DNA of 64,000 bases, taken from contig OZ220484.1 of assembly GCA_965116165.1 (NCBI GenBank), forward strand, positions 2,976,001 to 3,040,000, in the 5' to 3' direction. This document shows, piece by piece, positions 9,007 through 17,132 of the stretch. Position 1 is the first letter of the stretch, and each line of letters begins with the position of its first letter. The notes below the pieces were generated by a model, which saw only the letters and a program-made list of their open reading frames with translations, made no database searches and was not told the DNA's origin. The position numbers and the translations under genes were made by a program. The DNA comes from Azophilus sp965116165. Lineage in GTDB: Bacteria; Pseudomonadota; Gammaproteobacteria; Pseudomonadales; Azotimanducaceae.

Positions 9007-11079
9007 ATGGACAATGATGCGCTAAGCAACCCGGAACTTTACATCAACCGCGAACTGTCGTTGTTGGAGTTTCACCGGCGTGTGCTCGCCCAGGCCAAGG
9101 ACGGGTCGCAGCCGTTGTTGGAGCGGCTACGGTTCCTGTGCATTTTCAGTTCGCTGCTCGATGAGTTTTTCGAGATTCGCGTGGCCGGGCTGAAGCAGCA
9201 GGAGGCCCTCGGCGGCCAACACCGCGGACCGGACAATATGACGCCCTCCGAGCAGGTGCGCCACATTTCCCAGACGGCGCGAGAGATTGTCGATGAGCAG
9301 TATGTGGTGCTGAACGAGGAAGTGCTGCCGGCCCTTGATGCCGAGGGCATCCGCTTTATCGGCAAGGCGGACTGGAACGCCGGGCAGCGTCGCTGGATCA
9401 AACGCTTCTTCAATCATGAACTCGCGCCGGTAATGAGCCCCATCGGGCTGGATCCGACCCACCCGTTTCCGCAACTGATCAACAAGAGCCTCACCTTCAT
9501 CGTCACCCTTGAGGGCAAGGACGCTTTTGGCCGCAACAGCGGCAAGGCGGTTCTGCAGGCGCCTCGCTCCCTGTCCCGGGTGATCCGCTTCCCGGAATCC
9601 TGCGCCGCAAGCGCCAATGAATTCGTGCTGCTGTCGTCCATTATCGAGGCCCACGCGGGCGATCTGTTCTTGGGCATGAAGGCCACCGGCATCTACCAGT
9701 TTCGCGTCACCCGCAATAGCGATCTTTTCGTCGACGAGGAGGAGGTGGACGACCTGCTGCGAGCCGTCGAGGGCGAACTGTCCTCGCGGCGCTATGGGGA
9801 TGCGGTGCGCCTGGAAGTGGCCAACAACTGCCCGGACGAGCTCGAGGCCTTTCTGACCGGCCAATTCCATCTTTCCGCGGACGATGTGTACCATTGCAAT
9901 GGTCCGGTGAATTTGAATCGCTTGGCGACGGTGCCCGATCTCGTGGACCGACCCGATCTCAAATACCCGGGGTTCACCCCGAGCGTGCCTGAACGGGTGC
10001 GTGCCGCCAACGACATGTTCGAGGCGATTTCCCAGGGCGACATCCTGCTGCACCACCCATTCGAATCCTTTGCGCCCTTTGTCGAATTTCTGCGCCAGGC
10101 CGCCCGGGATCCGGGCGTACTGTCCATCCGCCAGACGCTGTATCGCACGGGCACGGAGTCGGTGGTGGTGGAAGCCCTGACCGATGCGGCGAACAATGGC
10201 AAGGAAGTGTTGGTGATCATTGAACTGCGGGCGCGGTTCGACGAGGCGGCCAATATCGAATTGGCGAACCACCTGCAGCGCGCCGGCGCCCAGGTGGTCT
10301 ATGGCGTGGTCGGGCACAAGGCGCACGCCAAAATGTGCTTGGTGATTCGCCGCGAGGGCCGGCAACTGAGGCGCTATGCGCATCTCGGCACCGGCAATTA
10401 CCACACCCGCACGGCACGGCTCTACACCGACTACGGGCTCTTTACCGCGGACCAGGACATTGGCGAGGATATTCAGAAGATATTTCAACAGCTTACCGCC
10501 ATGGGCCGTGCCGGACGCCTGAAGAAACTGCTGCAATCGCCGTTCACCCTGCACAAGTCGATGCTCGAACTGATCGAGGGCGAGATCGAGAACGCGGGCA
10601 GCGGCAAGCGGGCGCGCGTCATGGCCAAGATGAACTCACTCATTGAGCCGCAGATGATTCAGGCCTTGTATCGAGCGAGCCGGGCCGGTGTGCCGGTGGA
10701 CCTGATTGTGCGCGGTATCTGTGGATTGCGACCCGGGGTTCGGGGTGTTTCCGAGAACATCAGGGTGCGTTCGATTGTTGGGCGCTTTCTTGAGCATCCG
10801 CGTATCTTCTATTTCGAAAATGGGGGCGAGCCCAAGGTGTTCATATCGAGTGCCGACTGGATGGGCCGCAACTTTTTCAATCGAGTGGAAACCTGTGTGC
10901 CCATCGGGGACAAGAAGCTGAGGCGGCGCATCGTCACCGAAACGTTCGACACCTATCTGGGTGACAACGCCCAGGCTTGGTTGTTGCAAAGCGACGGCAC
11001 CTATGAGGCGGTTGAACACGAGCCGGGCAATCGGCACAGCGCCCAGGAGACGTTGCTGGCCAAACTGGCCTTTTCGTAG
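9007..11079 (+). CDS. ppk1: Polyphosphate kinase 1
   Basis: Polymerises the gamma-phosphate of ATP into inorganic polyphosphate. ATG at 9007 gives 690 residues starting MDNDALSNPELYINRELSLL, the usual PPK1 opening; an in-frame ATG at 8965 is possible but less family-like. The four-domain layout is complete: N domain (LEFHRRVLAQAKDGSQPLLE), head domain, and the two phospholipase-D-like catalytic domains. The autophosphorylated histidine lies in GHKAHAKMCLVIRREG (about residue 440). The second active-site region is VRSIVGRFLEHPRIFYFENG followed by SSADWMGRNFFNRVETCVPI. ppx lies 6 kb downstream. Confidence 0.97.
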   Translation: MDNDALSNPELYINRELSLLEFHRRVLAQAKDGSQPLLERLRFLCIFSSLLDEFFEIRVAGLKQQEALGGQHRGPDNMTPSEQVRHISQTAREIVDEQYVVLNEEVLPALDAEGIRFIGKADWNAGQRRWIKRFFNHELAPVMSPIGLDPTHPFPQLINKSLTFIVTLEGKDAFGRNSGKAVLQAPRSLSRVIRFPESCAASANEFVLLSSIIEAHAGDLFLGMKATGIYQFRVTRNSDLFVDEEEVDDLLRAVEGELSSRRYGDAVRLEVANNCPDELEAFLTGQFHLSADDVYHCNGPVNLNRLATVPDLVDRPDLKYPGFTPSVPERVRAANDMFEAISQGDILLHHPFESFAPFVEFLRQAARDPGVLSIRQTLYRTGTESVVVEALTDAANNGKEVLVIIELRARFDEAANIELANHLQRAGAQVVYGVVGHKAHAKMCLVIRREGRQLRRYAHLGTGNYHTRTARLYTDYGLFTADQDIGEDIQKIFQQLTAMGRAGRLKKLLQSPFTLHKSMLELIEGEIENAGSGKRARVMAKMNSLIEPQMIQALYRASRAGVPVDLIVRGICGLRPGVRGVSENIRVRSIVGRFLEHPRIFYFENGGEPKVFISSADWMGRNFFNRVETCVPIGDKKLRRRIVTETFDTYLGDNAQAWLLQSDGTYEAVEHEPGNRHSAQETLLAKLAFS

Positions 11080-11401
11080 TGTCCGTGCGGCAATCCCGTC
11101 CATCGAACCCTGGAAAATCCGGGCCTCCGGAGCGGTCCGGCTTCCCCCGACACCGGAATCGCCAACAACCGGTGTCCTATATCGTCCCAGCGATGCCTAT
11201 CAGGGAATCAGGAACCAAAAAAGTTGTCATCCGGACGAGGTGCTGGCGGGTACGAACGCGTCCACGGCGCTGGGCGGCACGGCCACTGGCGCAGACCTTC
11301 GTGGGTTCGTCGCGCTTCCGGGGCGCCTGCCATCCGCCGCCGAACCGTCGCCCGCGCGGGCCGATCGCCCCGAAACGGGCCGTCCGGCCCCCATCCCGGC
11401 G
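11080..11401. other. Intergenic, no gene supported
   Basis: Very GC-rich. Several open frames on both strands are proline/arginine-rich composition artefacts without ribosome-binding sites. Contains TATCGTCCCAGCGATGC about 11180-11196, which resembles (inverted) a stretch at 35945-35965. Confidence 0.5.
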
Positions 11402-11772
11402 ACCCCCGAAGCCGTCCGGCGCGCCGGACGCATCGCCGACCGCGTCAATCCCGGACGCCGACGGACCGGGGTTCCGTCGCCGCGAATCCGGCACGCCCGA
11501 TTGGATGACTTTAAGATGGTCCTAACTGAGCCAATAAACATCTTGACAATGGGTCCCGCGTTGATTAGTGCGCGCGCAATGTGCGGCGCAAACTGAATCT
11601 TAACGCGGGAGGGCATGGCCATGTCGAGAAGAGTGTGGAACGGCACAGCGGGCGATGACGAATACGAAGTCGGCACCAACCACAGCTACAAGCTCCATGG
11701 CTTGGCGGGCAACGACGCGCTGACAGGCGGGGTTGGAGATGACGTCTTGGATGGCGGCGACGGCGACGACAC
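11402..11772 (+). repeat. Long duplication, copy A (RTX promoter plus 5' coding end)
   Basis: About 370 bp from ACCCCCGAAGCCGTCCGG through the first ~50 codons of RTX protein 1 is almost identical to 44530-44900, in the same orientation. The few differences seen (for example GGGTCCCGCG against GGATCCCGCG) indicate a recent duplication or gene conversion. Confidence 0.92.
11506..11548 (+). promoter_or_regulatory. Shared 43-nt upstream element with TTGACA box
   Basis: Begins TGACTTTAAGATGGTCCT, continues with ACTGAGCCAATAAACATC and ends in TTGACA. The same element occurs at 44634-44676 (upstream of RTX2) and, diverged, at 58163-58206 (upstream of the ubiquitin-like island). TTGACA is a perfect sigma-70 -35 hexamer; no strong -10 follows at 17 nt, so promoter function is inferred. 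Confidence 0.5.
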
Positions 11773-13543
11773 GCTCTACGGTGGCGCCGGCGACGACCAT
11801 TTGGATGGTGGCGACGGCGTTGACGAGCTCTACGGCGGCGCCGGCAACGACGATCTGATGGGCGGCGCCGGCGCAGACAGGCTGTATGGCGGTGCCGGCG
11901 TGGATTGGGCCACCTATCGATTCTCGACAGTTGGCGTGACGGTCGATCTTCGGATCGGCTCCAACCCCCAACCGCCGCCGAAGCATGGCGGCATGGAGGG
12001 GGATGCCGTGGGCGACACGCTTGTCGATATTGAAAACGTTGAAGGAACCGACAAGAGGGACATACTGACGGGCAACGAGGAAGACAACTTCCTTAAAGGC
12101 GGCGAGGGCAACGATGAGCTGTATGGCGGCGGCGGTGACGACAGGCTGGATGGCGGCTACGGAAGGGACACATTGGATGGCGGTCATAACAACGACGAGG
12201 GCGGAGATTGGGCCGTCTATCGATCCTTGGCAGCTATCCATAGTGTGACGGTAAATCTTCATAGTGGCTACGCCCATATCAAGGATGCGAAGGGCGATAC
12301 GCTTTTCAGTGATACGCTTGTTAACATTGAAAATATTATGGGCTCCGGCGGGAATGACACATTGGTGGGCGACTCGGGAGACAACAAGTTCAGAGGCGGC
12401 GGGGGTGGCGACAGGCTGTATGGCTACGGCGGCATTGACACGCTGGAGGGCGAGGCCGGCGATGACACGCTTGATGGCGGGGCTGACGGTGATTTTCTGT
12501 ACGGTGGCCATGGCGATGACAAATTGTACGGCCGTGACGGCGACGACTGGCTGGAGGGCAGTTACGGAGAGGATAAGCTGTACGGCGGCCCTGGCGTTGA
12601 CAGGTTGTATGGCCACGATGGCGATGACACCCTGTCTGGCGGTGCCGGCAAGGACTTCCTATATGGCGGCACCGGCGACGACCGGCTTTGGGGCGAAGAC
12701 GGCACGGACAGGCTGCACGGTGGCGACGGCCACGACACCCTGTATGGCGGCGACGGCCACGACACCCTGGACGGTGACTTGGGCGACGACACCCTGTATG
12801 GCGACGACGGCGACGACACCCTGACCGGCGGATCGGGCGACGACACCCTGCATGGCAGCTGGGGCAGCGACATCTACGTGTTTCGGGCGGGAGACGGGAA
12901 CGACACCGTTATCGGTTTCGGGAATGCGAATGGGTTTGGGTTAAGGTCCGGTGTGAGTAATGCCGACAAGATTCATATCCTTGGAGTTTCCGGGGGTTTC
13001 GAGGCGCTTGATATCAGGCATGAAGGCGCCAATACAATCATCGGCTACGGCGTTGACGGCGACACGATCACGTTACTGAATCCAGCGGTGGGCCTCCTTG
13101 AGGCCAGCGATTTCATATTCGGCGCCCACCCGATCGGCGGCTCGGGCGGCGACAGCCTGCACGGTGGCTCGGGCACCGACACCCTGTATGGCCACGGCGG
13201 CGCCGACACCCTGTATGGCGGCAACGGCGCCGACACCCTGTATGGCGGCCACGGCGACGACATCATGCAAGGCAGCCTAACAGGAGACGATACCTTCGTT
13301 TTCACCAACGACACCTCGAGCAGTGGGGATGTCGACACGATTTTGGATTTCGCAAGTGGGGACACCATCCAACTTTCCGGCTTCACCGGCGTGGACGACT
13401 TCGGCGATCTCGAGGGCAGAATCATCACGACACACGGCAGAGAAACAATCATCGACCTGAGGGATGCGGGCGGCGGCCTGATCGTGCTTGAGTACGTGGC
13501 CCAATTGGATGCCGACGACTTCGATTTCGGATGGGGAGCATAA
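11621..13543 (+). CDS. RTX calcium-binding repeat protein 1
   Basis: Probably exported through a type I secretion system and folded by calcium outside the cell. After MSRRVWNGTAGDDEYEVGTN, almost the whole protein is nonapeptide repeats of the GGxGxDxLx type (for example LYGGAGDDHLDGGDGVDELY). These are interrupted by three VDWATYRFS/VNLHSGY-type spacers and a FVF...ILDF module near the end. It finishes in acidic, aromatic DADDFDFGWGA, as expected for a C-terminal type I signal. ATG at 11621 is preferred over 11615 because GGGAGGG then has a proper 7-nt spacing. No transporter genes are nearby. The 5' part matches RTX2 and the last ~230 residues match RTX3, so this looks like a shortened duplicate of that pair. 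Confidence 0.88.
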   Translation: MSRRVWNGTAGDDEYEVGTNHSYKLHGLAGNDALTGGVGDDVLDGGDGDDTLYGGAGDDHLDGGDGVDELYGGAGNDDLMGGAGADRLYGGAGVDWATYRFSTVGVTVDLRIGSNPQPPPKHGGMEGDAVGDTLVDIENVEGTDKRDILTGNEEDNFLKGGEGNDELYGGGGDDRLDGGYGRDTLDGGHNNDEGGDWAVYRSLAAIHSVTVNLHSGYAHIKDAKGDTLFSDTLVNIENIMGSGGNDTLVGDSGDNKFRGGGGGDRLYGYGGIDTLEGEAGDDTLDGGADGDFLYGGHGDDKLYGRDGDDWLEGSYGEDKLYGGPGVDRLYGHDGDDTLSGGAGKDFLYGGTGDDRLWGEDGTDRLHGGDGHDTLYGGDGHDTLDGDLGDDTLYGDDGDDTLTGGSGDDTLHGSWGSDIYVFRAGDGNDTVIGFGNANGFGLRSGVSNADKIHILGVSGGFEALDIRHEGANTIIGYGVDGDTITLLNPAVGLLEASDFIFGAHPIGGSGGDSLHGGSGTDTLYGHGGADTLYGGNGADTLYGGHGDDIMQGSLTGDDTFVFTNDTSSSGDVDTILDFASGDTIQLSGFTGVDDFGDLEGRIITTHGRETIIDLRDAGGGLIVLEYVAQLDADDFDFGWGA

Positions 13544-13639
13544 CGAATCAAAGTCATCTGGACCTGACCTGCTCAGAGGCGCGACCGCAATATTGCTTGG
13601 GGAACGGGAAAATCATGTGCGCTCTGAAAGCAACATTAG

Positions 13640-13738
13640 GGAAGGTCTGAACAATTCAATAGAGCGGCATCTGGCTACTCTTAAACTATTGATTTTATTA
13701 CACCGGATGCTTCGACTACAGGATTAATCAGAGGTTCC
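13640..13738. mobile_element. 99-bp IS5-type MITE, copy 1
   Basis: Ends are GGAAGGTCTGAACAATTC on the left and, inverted, GGAACCTCTGATTAATCC on the right, flanked by a perfect TTAG/TTAG target duplication (13636-13639, 13739-13742). Contains the family core with TATTGATTTTATTA. No coding capacity. Confidence 0.9.
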
Positions 13739-13761
13739 TTAGGGCCGCGGTTGCCAATCGA

Positions 13762-14286
13762 CTACACCCGCCGCCTTGGCCGAGGCATGTTGGAGGGTCC
13801 GAGCGCCCCCGCCGGAATCTCGTAGGCACCCCGAAAAAACACGAGCGGTGGCTGATCCGGCCTGAGTATGCCGAGATCCCGGACCCGCCCCACCGCAATG
13901 GTGTGGTCGCCCCCGTCGTGCTCCTCGACGAGGTCACAGTCGATGTACGCCAGCACGCCCGCAAGCAGTGGCGAGCCGGTTGCGCCGGGGCACCAGTCGA
14001 GATTCTCGAATTTGTCAGCGCCGGATTGGGCGAAAAGATCGCTCAGCGCCCGCTGATCCTCGGCCAGGATGTTGATGCAGAAGCTGCCGCTACGCCTGAG
14101 TTTCGGCCAACTCGTGCTCGACCTCGCCGGACACAGCGCCACCAGCGGCGGGCTCAGGGACAGAGAGGTGAACGACTGAGCCGCAAACCCGGCGGGCTCG
14201 CCATCAAGACATCCCGTGGCGACAACCACCCCGCTCGCAAACTGGCCCAGCGTGGTGCGAAACCCCCGACTATCGAATTGGCCCAT
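13762..14286 (-). CDS. Flavin reductase domain protein
   Basis: FMN-binding split-barrel protein of the flavin reductase-like family, which supplies reduced flavin to partner monooxygenases. The 174-residue protein starts MGQFDSRGFRTTLGQFASGV and has VVVATGCLDGEPAGFAAQSF, SLSLSPPLVALCPARSSTSW (flavin-contact loop), FCINILAEDQRALSDLFAQS and GDHTIAVGRVRDLGI. ATG at 14286 is chosen; GTG two codons earlier is possible. No monooxygenase is adjacent; the luciferase-like enzyme at 4083 is a distant candidate partner. Confidence 0.85.
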   Translation of the reverse strand: MGQFDSRGFRTTLGQFASGVVVATGCLDGEPAGFAAQSFTSLSLSPPLVALCPARSSTSWPKLRRSGSFCINILAEDQRALSDLFAQSGADKFENLDWCPGATGSPLLAGVLAYIDCDLVEEHDGGDHTIAVGRVRDLGILRPDQPPLVFFRGAYEIPAGALGPSNMPRPRRRV

Positions 14287-14364
14287 GCACACCCCCGAAA
14301 TTTGGATGCGGCACTATAACTTCCCGGCCGGCAATCCGATAGCGGATCTATGTACGACAGGCCG

Positions 14365-15564
14365 CTAGGACACCGGGGCGCTTCCCTGACGAATAAGAAA
14401 GTCCCGAAAGCTGGGTATGGGGCAGACGTAGCACCCCTCCCCATCGGGGTCGTGCAGGACGCCTTGGTGAACCAAGTGGTCCAGGAACGCGCGGGGGGTC
14501 ACGCCGGGGATGGGCTTGGCGTCCATCAGGCTGCGAAGGGCGTCCTCGGCCAAGTCATCCAGGACGGGCAGACGTATTGTTCTGAGGAACTCGGCGAGCA
14601 GAGGGCGCGCGCGCACCATCACCGGGCTGCGCCGGGCGTGGTAGGCCTTTTCGCGCAGGGCATCCGCATCCTGAAGTACTTGGCCCCGGTCGGCACCATC
14701 CAAGCGGCCTTCCGTGCGGACTAGCTCCCGGGCCAGCGCCGTCATGCCGGTCTTGAGGTGTTGCGGCCAGCAGTCGCTGGTCGCCTCAATGGCTTCGCCC
14801 CACTCGACCCGCATTGCCTCGCCCCCTCGGATGCGGAACTCGTCGAGCATCAGCCGCACCGCAACGGCCGGCTCGCCCGTGTTGAGCCGGCCGAGCCGGA
14901 CATTCCCCTCCGGTGCCAATCTGGACACTCCTCCGGCAAGCAGGACCGCGTCCGAATCCGATAGACCAGCGAGCACCGGAGCCAGCGCGACGCTTTTCAT
15001 GGCGTTTACATGCAGGGTCTCTATCGTTCGGACCTGCTCCGACGTGGCGTTTTGCACCTCGTCGATGAGCAACATCACCAGCCGCCCCTCGGACTCGGTC
15101 CGGATACCCTTCCCCAAGTCGGCGAGCGAGGCTGGAGGCACGGCGCGGTTCCAACTGAATCGGGCGACGCCGAGGTTCACCGAGACCCCTGACGGGAGCA
15201 GGCGTTGCGCCGTCCGGCCGCTCCCGCCGGTCAGAGCCTCCTGCACTTCGCAAGCCAATAAAGACGGGGAGTTGAGGCATTCTCGGGGGAGCAGCAGCGC
15301 CGCTGCGCCTGCCGGCGGGTGGCGGAGCAGGTGGCGCAGGAGGGCGGTCTTGCCCACTCCGGGCGCCCCGGTAACCAAGACGACGCCGTCGGGGGATTCG
15401 TCGTTTCCGACGGCGACTCGCCACCCATTGACGGCTACGGCGATTCGCTCGATCTCAGCCTCGCGCCCTACGAAGAATCGCCCAGATCGCCGGGCGGTCT
15501 CTTGGCTGAACTGCAACAGCCCTTCTAAGTCGGGTCCGTTTGGCATGGCACGGTCCGCATTCAT
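14365..15564 (-). CDS. Orphan P-loop ATPase (AAA_16/STAND-like)
   Basis: 399-residue cytoplasmic ATPase. Residues about 28-45 carry a FFVGREAEIERIAVAV box typical of AAA_16-type ATPases. Walker A is VVLVTGAPGVGKTALLRHLL (about residue 65) and Walker B LVMLLIDEVQNA (about 165). The sensor region is SVALAPVLAGLSDSDAVLLA, and the C-terminal ~80 residues look like a winged helix (AFLDHLVHQGVLHDPDGEGC). The last part, YVCPIPSFRDFLIRQ, is shared with the shortened ankyrin protein at 56401 (LYACPIPSLVRH). Such stand-alone ATPases often occur in accessory or defence loci, but no partner is obvious here. Function unknown. Confidence 0.75.
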   Translation of the reverse strand: MNADRAMPNGPDLEGLLQFSQETARRSGRFFVGREAEIERIAVAVNGWRVAVGNDESPDGVVLVTGAPGVGKTALLRHLLRHPPAGAAALLLPRECLNSPSLLACEVQEALTGGSGRTAQRLLPSGVSVNLGVARFSWNRAVPPASLADLGKGIRTESEGRLVMLLIDEVQNATSEQVRTIETLHVNAMKSVALAPVLAGLSDSDAVLLAGGVSRLAPEGNVRLGRLNTGEPAVAVRLMLDEFRIRGGEAMRVEWGEAIEATSDCWPQHLKTGMTALARELVRTEGRLDGADRGQVLQDADALREKAYHARRSPVMVRARPLLAEFLRTIRLPVLDDLAEDALRSLMDAKPIPGVTPRAFLDHLVHQGVLHDPDGEGCYVCPIPSFRDFLIRQGSAPVS

Positions 15565-15731
15565 CGACTCGTGGAATTATGCCATGCGAAAGCGGAGCGC
15601 CGCTTAGGGGAGCGGGCACACCGCCGCCGGAGTTCGCGGGCCGCGACAGCGCTCTTGCCGATTCACCGTCTACCGCCGCGGCGGACATTTCCCTACAATG
15701 GCGCACTCATCATTTTGGGAGGCTCTTTCAC

Positions 15732-16925
15732 ATGAGCGAGTTGCAAGCATTCCGCAATGAGGTGCGGGGTTGGCTGGAGGCAAACTGCCCGCCCTCCATG
15801 CGCACCTCCACCCCGGAGGACGAAGTTGTCTGGGGCGGCCGCCGCGAGCGGTTCAAAAACCCGGAATCGAAGATCTGGCTGGATCGCATGGCCGCGCGCG
15901 GCTGGACGGCGCCCCGCTGGCCAAAGCAATACGGCGGCGGCGGTTTGTCCTTTGAGGAAGACAGAGTGCTGCAACAAGAGTTGGCGCACATCCGCGCCCG
16001 CGTGCCCCTCAACAGCTTCGGCATCTGGATGCTGGGGCCGGCGCTGCTGGAATTCGCCGACGAGCAGCAAAAGCAGGAGCATCTGCCGCCAATCATCCGC
16101 GGCGAGATTCGCTGGTGCCAGGGCTATTCGGAACCCGGCCACGGCTCCGATCTGGCCGCCCTACAAACCAAGGCCGAAGACAAGGGCGACCACTATCTCG
16201 TCAACGGCACCAAAATATGGACTTCCTACGCCGACCAGGCCGACTGGATATTCTGCCTAGTGCGCACCAACCCAAATGTGCCGAAACATCAAGGCATTAG
16301 CTTCCTGCTTTTCGACATGGCGTCGGAAGGTGTTTCCACTTCGCCCATCGAACTCATCAGCGGTTCATCGCCGTTTTGCCAAACCTTCTTCGACAATGTG
16401 CGGGTTCCAAAGCGCAACCTCGTGGGCGGGCTCAACGACGGCTGGACCATCGCCAAGCGCCTGTTGCAACACGAACGCAACATGGTCGCCGGCATTGGCG
16501 GCAACTCCGCCATCGGCACGACGAACAGCACACTCGAAGACATTGCCAAAACCTATGTGGGGGAAACCGGGGGCCGCATCGCCGACCCGGTAATCCGCGA
16601 CAAGGTCAACCGCCACCAGATGGACGATCACGCCTTCCAACTCACCTTCGCCCGCGGTGGAGAAGAGGCCGGGGCCGGCCAGGCAAGCGGCCATCTGGCG
16701 TCGTTTTTCAAGTTCTACGGAACGGAGCAAAACAAGCGCAAATACGAGTTGATGCTGGAAGCCATGGGCTCCGCCGCCATCGGCTGGGACGGCGATGGAT
16801 TCAGTGCGCGGGAGCTGTCCGCCACCCGGCAGTGGCTACGTTCCAAGGCCAATTCGATTGAGGGCGGTACCAGCGAAATTCAACTCAACGTGATTGCCAA
16901 GCGGGTGCTGGGCCTACCCGACTAA
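15732..16925 (+). CDS. Acyl-CoA dehydrogenase
   Basis: FAD-dependent acyl-CoA dehydrogenase of about 397 residues. ATG at 15732 follows GGGAGG with good spacing and gives MSELQAFRNEVRGWLEANCP, a normal family start; the frame is open upstream to 15540 without homology. Contains WPKQYGGGGLSFEEDRVLQQ, the FAD/substrate segment CQGYSEPGHGSDLAALQTKA, WTSYADQADWIFCLVRTN, and the C-terminal SIEGGTSEIQLNVIAKRVLG with the glutamate region. Resembles the long-chain or bile-acid-type dehydrogenases (FadE-like) of degradation pathways; substrate unknown. Stands alone on the plus strand. Confidence 0.92.
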   Translation: MSELQAFRNEVRGWLEANCPPSMRTSTPEDEVVWGGRRERFKNPESKIWLDRMAARGWTAPRWPKQYGGGGLSFEEDRVLQQELAHIRARVPLNSFGIWMLGPALLEFADEQQKQEHLPPIIRGEIRWCQGYSEPGHGSDLAALQTKAEDKGDHYLVNGTKIWTSYADQADWIFCLVRTNPNVPKHQGISFLLFDMASEGVSTSPIELISGSSPFCQTFFDNVRVPKRNLVGGLNDGWTIAKRLLQHERNMVAGIGGNSAIGTTNSTLEDIAKTYVGETGGRIADPVIRDKVNRHQMDDHAFQLTFARGGEEAGAGQASGHLASFFKFYGTEQNKRKYELMLEAMGSAAIGWDGDGFSARELSATRQWLRSKANSIEGGTSEIQLNVIAKRVLGLPD

Positions 16926-16940
16926 ACCCCTTGATCGCGG

Positions 16941-16965
16941 GTGTTGTATCAGTTTGACATTCACA
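16941..16965. repeat. Dispersed TGTATCA-type repeat, copy 1
   Basis: GTGTTGTATCAGTTTGACAT. Related copies occur at 21821-21842 (GTGTTGTATCAATGTGACTT) and twice, inverted, at 32655-32700. Confidence 0.65.
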
Positions 16966-16988
16966 TAAGGCGATAGTGCGCGAGCACC

Positions 16989-17017
16989 GGCAGCCTATCG
17001 GACTTTATGGCGCTTAA
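16989..17017 (+). repeat. 29-bp dispersed repeat, copy 2
   Basis: GGCAGCCTATCGGACTTTAT plus GGCGCTTAA, one mismatch from the copy at 8831-8859. Lies 115 bp upstream of ppx. Confidence 0.8.
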
Positions 17018-17132
17018 CCTGATCGCCGGCGAGGTTTACAACTTGGGCAACCGCCACATCGACGACCTCCTCCTTGTCGTTGGCTCAAGGCAAGTCGGCA
17101 CGGGGATAGATCGGCGGGGGGATGCCTAACCC

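Noticed and set aside
9127..10554. 475-residue minus-strand frame opposite ppk1
   Set aside because: Perfect PPK1 on the plus strand; the antisense frame is stop-poor only because of high GC.
11079..11596. Proline/arginine-rich frames between ppk1 and RTX1
   Set aside because: No ribosome-binding site, no family features, partly inside the duplicated promoter region.
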